Source: Nepenthes gracilis (taxonomy: Eukaryota; Streptophyta; Magnoliopsida; Caryophyllales; Nepenthaceae). From it: 64,000 bases of DNA. The notes beneath the pieces are model-generated. The model did not search any database and was not told the origin of the DNA. It saw nothing but the letters and a program-made list of their open reading frames with translations. A program made the position numbers and the translations under genes. Positions 23,717 to 33,921 of the stretch are shown piece after piece (the stretch's first letter is position 1; every line of letters starts with the position of its first letter). The stretch covers positions 434,001 to 498,000 of the forward strand of contig BSYO01000025.1 of NCBI GenBank assembly GCA_033239525.1, read 5' to 3'.

Positions 23717-26700
23717 AATAAGAGAGATGCCTAGGTTTGATCTGAATCATATGCGGAAGCTTAGGTTTGATAAAGATTGATCGTTTTCGCGAATGAAGGC
23801 CTGTGAGGACTGAGTTAGTCCGGGTAGTTTTGGTTACCCCAGTCCTAGAACTTCGACTAGCGCTAAGTTAGAAGCGATAATTTAATTCGGATGGCTAGCC
23901 TACACGTACTAGCTTGTGTTCTAGGAGTGGCTTGATCCGAATTGTTTCGGTTCCAAGAAAATATTAGTAGCGGCTCCTGAATGGGGACTACTAGTATTGG
24001 ATTGCCGACTGTAGGTCGAGAGAAAGATGGTGTGTCGAGACACCTTAGTGGTTGAATTTGATCGGTGTTGATTGGACTTTTGAACTGATCAGGGTTGATT
24101 CGAGGTCCTGGATAATTAATCTCGGTTTGAGGTTTAAGTTTGATCGGTTTCTGCTTGAGGTCCTTGCACTAGACCTTGTTTTGAAGGGTTGCTAGGCTAA
24201 CCTAGGAAGTGATGAATCGGGTGGAGTTAAGTTTGGGCATATGAAGCTCTAGGTTGGAAATTCATGAAGTGTCTAGACTTGTGTGCGTCTAGATCCTTAA
24301 GATCGAGATGTGGATTTTGAGGTTAAAGATATCGTTGTGGTGACCCCATGTATGATAGAAGTCATGGTGTGCAGCCCGTGATGGGTAGGAAGTGAAGTCG
24401 ACCTTGGTTGGTTGAGGAGAGAGATCTTGGGTCCCGAGGATTAGGAGATATGGTCCCATGAGTTATGAAAATTTTATGAAATAATGTTGTGGGGGCAATG
24501 AGACTTTGGGAGCGTGTCTCAATAGTGGTAAGTTCGATCACGAGATTTAAGAATGCCTTTAGCCCTGACAGCAAGAAAAGGTTTGGTGTTCTATATCGTG
24601 ATTCTAAGGTTTGAGCTCGAGGTGTTAATGTCATCTGCTGTGGCAAGAGGTAAGGTTCATGGGTTTAATGTTGTGATTTGATGTTGTTGTGGGAATTTCA
24701 GACCCATGCCGCGATTGTGCTTCGTGTTGTGTAATTGGGAGGATCTAGTCTTGGCAAGAATGTCAAAGGCGACCCAGTATTCGGAAGGGCAAGGAAATAT
24801 GAAAGTGGTCGGGTCATGATGAATCTTGGATGAATGCTTTTCCAAGAGATTTTGAAACTAGGATCTAAGTTATAGATAGTACGGGTGTTGGATTGAGGAT
24901 GATTTGTATCCTCCGATCTTGAGGTGAAGAAATCCAAGACCGAGGATCGGGAGTTCGGCGGTGATGGTGCATGAGGAAATTTGTGGATTGCCGAGGTTGG
25001 AAATGAAATTTCTCAAGCGTGATGTCACAAGACTTGCATCTTGGGGGCCCCAGTATGTTTATGGTTTTGTGATTCGAGGGATTAAGGATCTAAGTTCTAT
25101 GCAAGTGGTGTTGAGGTTGTGATATTCTCGGAGCTTGTGAATATGATTGGTTGGGTTAACTTGAATCGCCGTGGTGTCAATTTCATTTTGTGACGTTTAA
25201 AGGTTTTGGTCGCAAGTTATCGGGTCGATCTAAATATTGTGCTTGTAATTGAATTACGTGATTTTGGGTATGAATTTGAGATATTCAAGTCTTAATTTGA
25301 TCCTAATAGTAGTTCAGTGGGCGAACCGCAGGTTAATATAATCGGCTTAGTAAAGGATAGCATCTTTGTTTGATCGTGTGGTGAGATTTGAAGCACGAGT
25401 TTAAATTGATCGAGGTATCAAGAAATTGATATCGCTTTTTCTTGTAGATCATTGGACCGATCAAAGTTGTTCGTGAATTTTGGAATGGGATTGCCTAGGA
25501 GATTGATGGTTTGATAACCGATTTCGTGAATGGTCGCATAATTTGTGGGCCGTTAGAAGACTTGAGTAATTTTAAAATTGATCCGGGGTCCAGAGCGGGA
25601 CATTTGTGGATGAATAGAAGTGTGGCCCCGATGGTATCGGGTTAAGGATATGGCCACTATGAAGTCCGAAAACGCCGCTTGGGTTTTGTAGGATCGTTCA
25701 TGCTTTCATGAAGTTTTATGGGATGATCTTTTGACCACGTCTGGGTCAATGTTGAGGTTACTTCATGAGGTAATCAAGGAATTCAAAGATATCGATGGTG
25801 TGTGCAATTGCTTAAGGATTGAGTCATGATTAGTAGATAATTGATAATTCGCATGTCCCGTTGAGAAAGGAATGCGAATTGAGTAAAAGAAAATGCCTTC
25901 CTAAGCTTGTGGCTTTATGATGACGTGATTTTGAGGACTCAAGATTTTAAGTAGTGGCTGATCGGGGAGACCAATTAGTGTCGTGAAAGTGTTCGGGTCA
26001 TCTCGATCCGGCCAGTATAGGGTGATTGACGCTCGTGACATTTGGGTTGATTTCAATGGGTCCGAAGGAGTTATCGAAATGTAATGCCTTTGAGAAAAGT
26101 TAAGGTACCGTCCACCACGCGTCGTGTTAGGTGAGTACCTTTGAGACAAGTGGGGGAGAAGTTTTGGATTAGTGTTACCCCATGTGTAAAACGGAATTAG
26201 TTTTGAAGTTCCATTTAGGAATCGATGATGTAGTCCTTAAAGATTTTAAGGGCCAAAATGATTGTGTCGTTGAGGAGAATGATCATATGGTATTGCAGGT
26301 GTTCCGAATTGTTTAAAGGTTGAGAAAGTAAATCTTGGTGCTTCCTTTGGGTTAGCAAGCATCAATGTTGGTAATCAGGTCTTTGTGAGTTTTAGACTTT
26401 CATGTCTTTGGAGTTTTATAGGTAATGTAAAAGATAAATTGCTAGTAAGTCCCGATGATTGGGTGTTAGAATGTCGTGTTCTTGTTGGGATCTAGAACCG
26501 TACTTGGTTTTGGTTCGGTTGGCTTGTCGATATGCCAACAGGTTCTTGAGATTACTAGACAATCGGAATTTTGAGAATCCTGGGTATTGATCGGAAATCC
26601 TGTCAACTCTTTGGGTGACCGGGATTATTATAATGTTGAATGGGGCTTAATTGGTTGATTTGAGGATTGATCAGAGTGCGCAGAGTAAGCGTTGTGGGCC

Positions 26701-27103
26701 CGTGGCCCAGAGAATTCTAAATAAGCGTTGTGGGCCCGTGGCCCAGAGATTTCTAAATAAGTTTGAGGTTCCAGTGATCGATCTCTTTCGAGGTTCCAGT
26801 GATCCGATTGAAGTGTCGGATTGAGTTGGGAAATGTCCGGCATGATTTTAGGCGGCTTTTGGAATATCTAGAAATCGATCTAAGGTTTTCCTAGCACCTA
26901 TGGTCGGGAGAATCGATAATTTTTCGACCGAGCCGCTCGGTGAGGCCGAAAGATTTGTTTTGTGATGAGGACCAGAACGATTCAATGCTTGAGGTTTCTA
27001 AACTAGGCATTGTTTGAGGAAATGAATATGGTATTTGAGTAGAGAAGTTCTCCTCGAGTTTGGGAAATTGAGGCTCGTTAAATTTCGGGGACGAAATTTT
27101 ATT
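23717..27103 (+). other. Non-coding interior of LARD-like element
   Basis: About 3.4 kb, T/G-rich, with stops in all plus-strand frames. A weak echo of a gypsy RT segment is possible at about 26335-26420 (CTTCCTTTGGGTTAGCAAG), but I could not extend it. A 36 bp direct repeat occurs at 26686-26721 and 26722-26757, and GAGGTTCCAGTGATC is repeated at about 26764 and 26790. The small minus-strand frames here have no recognisable domains. Confidence 0.7.
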
Positions 27104-27117
27104 AAGTGGGGGAGAAT
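27104..27117 (+). other. Polypurine tract
   Basis: AAGTGGGGGAGAAT immediately upstream of the 3' LTR start at 27118. It is the expected primer site for plus-strand synthesis and is preceded by the conserved gypsy tail TTTCGGGGACGAAATTTT. Confidence 0.88.
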
Positions 27118-29757
27118 TGTGAGGTTTCGAATTTAAGAACTCGATATTAATGAGGTAATTAAGATGATAATGATTTATATTAATCCTATGGAGGGATTAA
27201 GGTTTGGTATCGGAAGAAAATCGGGAAAGAAATCGGGTCCGGCCGCTGGTTTCGCAACAGGCCGGGCAAGGCTTTCGGGCGCCGAGCCGTGGCTCGAGCG
27301 GTGGCCAACCTGGCTGGCCGCGCTGGCCGCCCGAGCCGCCGAGCGGCCCGAGCATTATATATCCGTGCCGAGCCTTCTCTCTCCTCATTTTTTTCGCAAC
27401 CCGAGGGTTTTGAGGAGAGAGAGAGCGGCGCGACTAGAGAGAGAAGAAGGGAGATCGAGCCCGGGAGTCCGATTCCGCCCAAAGCCTGTATAAAGGTGAA
27501 AGCACGCGCCGAGGCAAGTGTTCTCATACCCACTTCTCGTTCTCTTTCGTTGTTTTATGTATTTTCATTGGGTATTTTGTGTCGATACCCACGGGAATGT
27601 TAGAATATCGATACCCATACCTCGAGGTCCGAGAAAATGTAGTTAGTTGTCCGAACCGGGTCCGATTCGCCCGGGTGATTTGCGCCGAACCCTAACCTAC
27701 GGGATTTTGGGGTTTCTGCTTCCCGCCCCGTATCATGAAATTGACCCCAAAATTGGAAAGCCCACGTCCCAAATATGAACATATGTCGGCCGCGGGTTCG
27801 ACAGACGCTTTCACCGTTCAAGGTGTCCGGGGCCCTCTAAATCGCCCTGTTTACTGTTCACCTGAGACCGGAGGTGGATTTTGCGTGTTTCACCTTCGTG
27901 AGATGATGAAAGAACTCAGAATATGAATCCGGTATTCCCATTGTGTATATATATCGACCGGATGCCGAATCCCGCAAGATTTGACCCGTTTGTGGCATCC
28001 GAGCCTTGAAAGACTTCCGTAATGATTAATCCGCAAGTGAGTGGGAAGTTGCATACTTCCACCCTCGTGTTAAGTAAATTGAACCCCGAACGAAAGATCG
28101 TGGTATGAATTGTATGTACGAATCCACCGGACGTCCGATCTCCAAGTATTGAACCGTATTCGGCGTCCGGTGTTCAAAAGAGAATCCGATAATGTTCACC
28201 GAAATGTAATGAGAAATGTAACGTTTAAATGATTAAACGTAAAAGTAAGAACCCAATGTGAATCCGTGCCGGAGGTTCCAAAGTGAGATGATCATCCGAG
28301 GTATGAGATCCGGTTTCTCTTGTGAACTTGGGGTCGATTATTGTGATTAAGGGAATTGAGTTCCTTTCGTGATTGTGAACCGTGATGTGATCGGAAGGAG
28401 TCCACATTGTGCTTGTGATGATATAATCTCCGGTTCGAGATGTGTTTGATGAGATGATCTCCCGGTTGGAGATCTTGATGGGAATGAGATTCAGAGATGT
28501 GATCTGTGGCAAATGTGGATTTTCCTCTCCAAGTGTCGAACCTAACCCCGAAACTAGGACCCCGAGTCATGGGTAGTATTCTTTAGTGTACCATGTCCAT
28601 CGTGGTGGGAACCCGAGGGATACTTGGCCACGATTCCGGCCGCCGTGTGAGCGGGTGATGTCTCGCGGGTACGCTTTAGGAAACTACCGTGGAAGAACGA
28701 GGATTGCCCTTGGACCCTTGGTGTGGGGTGTGTCGACGCTACATATTGAGATGTAGTCGCCAAGTGATGATTGTTGCATGGATGCAACCGAGGGTCGTGT
28801 GCTACCGACCAAAGTAAGTAGCCGTGGCTTTAGAATGTGTAGCGAACACATTCCCCGTCCTCGTTCTCTCGCATCGTTGGTTAGTACGATCTACTAATCT
28901 GGGTCCGCAAAGATGATATAATAATGAAAGTGAATAATATCCAAACGATAAATCAAGCGATTCAAGATTAACCATGTGATGAGAACAAAGATGAACCCAA
29001 TGATTCAAGATGAGCAAGTGAGAATCCAAATGAATCAAGAATGACAAATCCATGTGATCGTGAGAATTGTAGGGAATCAAGTGATTCCAGCTTGCTCCTG
29101 TTCCTCTCCCCGTTCTTGTTTATGGAGAGTGTTTGTATTCCCTCCCGCTTGAGTTCTTGTCGTGTTTTGGAGGTGTGTATGATTATATTTGCTTGAGCCG
29201 TTAGCTCACCTTGCTGTTGATGTTTTTCCTTTCGAGATGAGAACACTTAGTCGGGCGCAGTAGTCCGAGCAAGGAAAGGCTCATTGATGAGTCCGCTGGA
29301 CGGTGGGGTTATCAAGAATTGGACTCGTGAGCCGGATCGGATTGTGGATGACCACTTGTGTTGAGCGTGGCTCATTATTGTTGTTTTTATGGATTTATTA
29401 TGCTTCCGTATGTATGATGATTTAGTTATGCTTATGCGTCTGTATATTTATGTTTGGAGTTTTGTTTAATTAGATGGCATCTCTAGATCCAAGATAGTAG
29501 ATAGAGTACCGTATTGGAGCCATGGATGTTATGGCAATGATTTGAGATCCTGTGTGTGGTGTGTTGTAGGTCGTGTGTAAGCCTTTTGATTAGATGTGTG
29601 CTTGATGCAGTGGATTTGAACAGTTGTATTTTTGTTTTGGGCCCCTTGCGAGATGAAACTCGCGACTTTTCGTAGAAGTCCATAGTCTAATTATGGGCTT
29701 AGGGTTGTGTTACCATTGACGGAGGTTATTCAATGGAGAATAATCCGGTCCGTCACA
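27118..29757 (+). repeat. 3' LTR of LARD-like element
   Basis: 2640 bp, collinear with the 5' LTR from end to end and finishing GGTCCGTCACA. TATA-like TTATATATCC is at about 27354-27363. It differs from the 5' copy mostly by one- to three-base insertions or deletions in CG-rich places. Confidence 0.88.
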
Positions 29758-29762
29758 GCTGC

Positions 29763-29919
29763 CATACGCACGCCTCCATTCTTCCCTCTTTCCTTCTTCC
29801 CTCTTTGTTGTCCTTCCTTTTCTTTCTCCTTCCTTTACCCTCTTTCCCTTTTCTTTTCCTTTTCTTTCTTTTTTCTCCTTTTTCTTTTCTTCTTTCTCTT
29901 TTTCTTTCCTTCATTTGAA

Positions 29920-29980
<61 letters not shown>

Positions 29981-30393
29981 TTTCTTCAAATATTTATTAA
30001 AATATCAATTAATTATTTATCTACTTATAATAACACTTAAAATTTTTAATATTAATTTCTAATATTTTGACCTCTCAAATTTAATTTTATAATTATCTTT
30101 TAAAAATTTTTAATATACTAATATTCATATAATTTAAATATATGCTAGTTTACTTGATTAATTAAACCTTTAATTAAATTAATTCAATTAAGTACATTAA
30201 TTATTCAAACTAAATTTAAGAGTCAAAATACTCAAACTTAATTTATTAATTCAAATTAATAGCTTGAATATCTAAGCCTAATCACAAGATTTAATACCCA
30301 AAATAATTACTCAAATAATTGCATAATTATCAAAATTAATTAAATAATTTATTTTTATAAAATTATAAACTTAAAAATATTCAAGATATTACA
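29763..30393 (-). repeat. Start of older minus-strand gypsy LTR
   Basis: Read on the minus strand it begins TGTAATATCTTGAATATT at 30393, like the LTR starts at 7424 and 18040. It runs through about 400 bp of AT-rich sequence to (AAT)n (the plus-strand (ATT)n at 29920-29978) and a GA-rich block, then is cut by the GCTGC duplication of the LARD-like element. Its outer edge abuts gag sequence at 30394, suggesting it inserted into that element. Confidence 0.6.
29920..29978. repeat. (ATT)n microsatellite
   Basis: About 59 bp of ATT repeats within the minus-strand gypsy LTR. Tracts of the same type occupy the corresponding place in the LTRs at 5132, 7424 and 18040, so it is part of the LTR family. 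Confidence 0.9.
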
Positions 30394-31500
30394 AAGTCCC
30401 CCGCTATAAACATTGCAATGAAGGCATTGATCTTCAGCTCATCGGAGAGCTGGGGGATCCAACGCGCCTCTACGATAAAGCGGTTGAGGAATCACTTTAA
30501 GTTTTCATCCGTCCTCTGGTGAGGCAGATCAGATGTCATAACTGCTTCTCTTCCCTCCGGATGGAGATAAACTAGCTCAAGAAGTAGTCTACGAGCTTGT
30601 CGAAGAAGTGGATGGAGTTTGACAGAGGCCATGGAACTAAAGCAGCGTGTCCCCCATGAGGGTGATGGGGAAACACTGGCACATTACAGTCTCGCTCGCT
30701 CCCTGGAAGGACAGGTGAGTGCAGAAGTAGTTAAGGTGGTCCATCGGATCCTTAGTCCCGTCGTATTCATCCAGTGTTAGCATTTTAAACATGTAAGGAA
30801 GTGGTTAGGTCCAGAGGTCCATGGCAAAGGGCAATCTTCATAGGTCAGCGGAAGACCGCACTGGCCTCTCCTTATACAGAGGTCCCAAAGAACCTTCACT
30901 TTTTCCTCCATCAGTGGGTCAGACTTCGCTTCTCCACGCATTGATGATATCGCGGAGCCCCGTGTGACCTTGGTGTGCTGAATTTGCCGGGTTGCGGCGT
31001 TTTTTGCTGGGCGGGGCAAGGCTGCCATATATGAGTCTCTGCAGATGTCTGCCTCCTCTCGCTGTGAGAGTTACGAGGGTTAAGCCGTTCTAGGCTCTCC
31101 TCCCGCTCATCCCGACTCAGGTGGCCTCCAACCGCAAATCGGACCCTACTGTCAGAGGCTGCCTGAGCCTCGGCATCATCACACCAATCTGATCTACCCT
31201 TGGGGGCTTTGGTGCGATGCCTTACCCACCTAGAGGATGACTCTTGAGATGCTGGGGGAGTAGCCACCATCCACTGCATGCCCTTCCCTGTGCAAAGAGC
31301 CTGGAGCGTCAGCCTCATGTCACCCATTTCGGTGGCTAGCTGGTGAACATCAGCACGGCTACCCGCTAAGGGGTGTCGCCGCGAACAGCTGCATCTCTTG
31401 TTAGGCCCCTGGTTTGCACTCTGGTGTTGACCATCTTGGCGTAAAGGAGTGAGTGTGTTGGAGGGAGACACTAGACTTTTTATCACGTTCTCACAGACAG
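30394..31500 (-). pseudogene. Ty3/gypsy Tat-like gag fragment
   Basis: Minus-strand translation gives retrotransposon gag sequence. LDEYDGTKDPMDHLNYFCTH (about 30720-30780) is the conserved start of the gag core seen in Tat/Ogre-type elements, followed lower down by a segment like NRFIVEARWIPQLSDELK (about 30430-30490). Upstream (30911-31486) is an open stretch of 191 codons rich in charged residues, without a recognised domain but in the place of the gag N-terminus. Stops and frame changes separate the parts. The sequence ends at 30393, where another LTR begins; the remainder of gag is missing. Confidence 0.7.
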
Positions 31501-31528
31501 CGACAATATTGCGTCCTAGGTCCCAGGT

Positions 31529-32414
31529 TGTTATACGGATTAGAGAGCCTTCGTATTTCTCATCGTCCAGAGGTGATTACGAGTGAGTCCAGTCTCCATC
31601 ACTGTTAACCTAAAACCTGCACAACACGACTAACAAATAAAAGGTCAGAGTTCGACAGAATTTCTTCCACCAAAATTATGCCGACGCTCAAGTCAGTATC
31701 CTTCCGCAATGAACGAAAATGGAGGATGCACGCTTAGAGGTGCATAAAAGTATGCTGAGTGTGCGGTGGAAGTGTTTGAATATGAGAGTATGAGAATTGA
31801 TGAGCATTGGCGGGATGCTTGGCTCCCGGGAATGCATCGCGAAAGGTGGCTCACTATGGCAGCCCATGAAAGACTGTGAAGGATGGATGATGGGCGTAAG
31901 TCTGAGAGTAGGAATTCAATGAGTATTTGTCTCAAAGCCAAGGCTTAGATTGAAGATTTGGAATCCGATCCACTCCCCTGTAGAATGAGTGGGAATATAT
32001 AGGCTCCCGGGAGTGGAGCTTAGGGTGCGAGAATCCTTTTTCTGTAGGGATTCGTCGGTCGTTGACCTGCTGGTGGCGGTCGGTGATGTCAGTTGTCGCC
32101 CTGTGGTGGTGAGGAGACTGTCATACATCGCTGGCCATACTTAGTTTACCTTTCACATGAGGATTGGTTTGTCAGTCGTAGAAAACAGTACAAACCGCGG
32201 CTAGCAGTGTTGACATTTTCCTCATTGGCTCACCTTGCTGCCTCGCACCTACCGCTTGCAGCTGCATTAATGAGCTGCAGAAAGCATTAATTTGTTGCGG
32301 GTGTTGGACCGCCACATAGGTTGCTTTGAGTTTTGGACTAGATAGTCGATTTGGACTTCTGCTTCCTGGATTGGGCCTTACGAGTTCTGGACTTCACCGG
32401 TACTGGACCCAACA
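31529..32414 (-). repeat. LTR of the minus-strand Tat-like element
   Basis: 886 bp with TGTTATACGG...GGACCCAACA ends (TGTT/AACA inverted termini). On the minus strand it lies upstream of the gag, so it is the 5' LTR. A TGGGACCTAGGACG string just inside is in the primer-site position, but I could not assign it to a tRNA. TATA-like ATATATTCCC on the minus strand is near 31990-31999. The ends are inferred from motifs only. Confidence 0.55.
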
Positions 32415-33754
32415 ACTATGTAATGCAAGTGCTCATTGATAAGCATAGTAGCACTACTTTAAAAAGCATATTCTAATGTCCAATCAAGTTATAAAGAATT
32501 TTAAAAAATCAATTCTATCAGTTTCAAGCTTATCCAACTTATTTAACAAGTTTTGAAATTACACTAATATGTTGCTTGTTTATATAAAAATAATCTTGAA
32601 TAAGTTTTATCAAATCAAACTTCTAATGTGTCAGATACGTCAGCCTTGAAATGGATTAAACGATTTATTCTAATGTGTTTCAAGAGATATGTGGCATGGG
32701 CAACGTAGCCATGAGTATAGAATTTGAGCTTTCTTTCCTGGAATGAATTTTTGTCAACTAAATATCAATCAAACAGTAACCTAAATGTTATTTGTGAGAG
32801 AAATTCTACCGATAATTGGCATAAGGGGTGGTGGGTGATGAGGGGCTGCATCACAGGCTTTGCAAAGTAGCCCCTATTTCACATCCAATTGCCATTAGAT
32901 GGGGCTGTTATTCTTTCTTTCTTTTCTTTTTTTTTTTTGGCTTCTTTTTTTAATTGCTGTATTTATTTGGGTGTCAAAATGTTTAATTAATACTAATTTA
33001 TTAAATGTTGAGCTAAAAATATTTAATTTATTCATTTAAATAATTTTTACCTCTCAATATCTATAAAAAAAAAACGAAACAAGAACAATGGCAGTCCGAC
33101 GGCACTTGGATATGAAGCAGGGGCTGCCTCATACAGCCCATAAAGCAGTCTCGAAGTCGGAGTGGTGGTCCGATGGCGATGCCAGATAAATCTAAGGCTG
33201 CACTTTACGTTTATTTTATTGTGAAGAAATTTCTAAACAGCTGTAGTCCGACATGTCAAACACCAAATACAGCTAGCTGGCGGGATAGTGACAGAGAAGA
33301 GTGAGTGTGTGCAGCGGCAGCTTTTTTCATGCAACGTCCTCGAGCAACTCGAAGCACTGCAACTCGTCCACTACGGTGCGAAATTCATCTAAAAACAAGA
33401 AACAAAATAAATTAATGTGAAAATTACTCCATCGTCCGAGGCATTTTTTCACCCAGGACAGAAGCTTGACCCACTGATACAGAGACCTGACGGCTGGCAG
33501 TCAAAAAAGAAGACAGTCCATGTTGGTCCAACACGATTACGACGCGTGTAAAGTTAGTGGGCTTCCAATGATAATGTAATCATGATAAAATAATTTGAAT
33601 TATGCAAAGTGTCTTTATCTCTATCTCTGATTTTCGTGTAAATGTTGTAAAGATTTCTGCCCTGATTGATACGTGAATATCTCTCAGTCGTAAGTACTCA
33701 ATGCCCTTTTATTGATTGCCTGTCGTTTGCCCTTCTTTGAAAATTGAAGCCCCC

Positions 33755-33921
33755 ATCCAAACCCTAACCCTATTCTATTCTTTTGACAACGGTCATTCGA
33801 GTTTATTGGGTTTGTCGCTTAACGTCAACTCAACTTAACCAATCCAAACCCTAACCCTATTCTATTCTTTTGACAACGGTCATTCCAGTTTATGGGGTTT
33901 GTCCCTTAACGTCAACTCAAC
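33755..33921. repeat. Two-copy direct repeat with telo-box motifs
   Basis: Two 80 bp copies, 33755-33834 and 33842-33921, are 87 bp apart start to start and differ at only about 3-4 positions. Each begins ATCCAAACCCTAACCC, which contains a plant telo-box (AAACCCTAA). The close identity points to a recent local duplication. Confidence 0.85.

Larger units (their letters stand above)
21075..29757 (+). mobile_element. Complete LARD-like LTR retrotransposon
   Basis: 8683 bp with two long LTRs (21075-23703 and 27118-29757), PBS, PPT and a perfect GCTGC duplication at 21070-21074 and 29758-29762. The interior (23704-27117, 3414 bp) has no plus-strand reading frame of any size. Long LTRs with a short non-coding interior are the definition of a large retrotransposon derivative, mobilised in trans by an autonomous relative. 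The PPT context (TTTCGGGGACGAAATTTT) is the tail typical of plant gypsy elements. The long blocks of exact identity between the LTRs imply a recent insertion. Confidence 0.88.

Noticed and set aside
29707..30000. 97-codon plus-strand frame rich in F, S, L and I
   Set aside because: It is translation of a C/T-rich tract and the (ATT)n microsatellite across an LTR boundary.
33288..33309. miR156-like string TGACAGAGAAGAGTGAGTGT
   Set aside because: It differs from the mature miRNA by a swapped dinucleotide and at the 3' end, and no complementary arm follows to form a precursor hairpin.
33755..33921. Interstitial telomere array
   Set aside because: Each copy has only about one and a half CCCTAAA units, so it is a telo-box-type motif and not a telomeric array.
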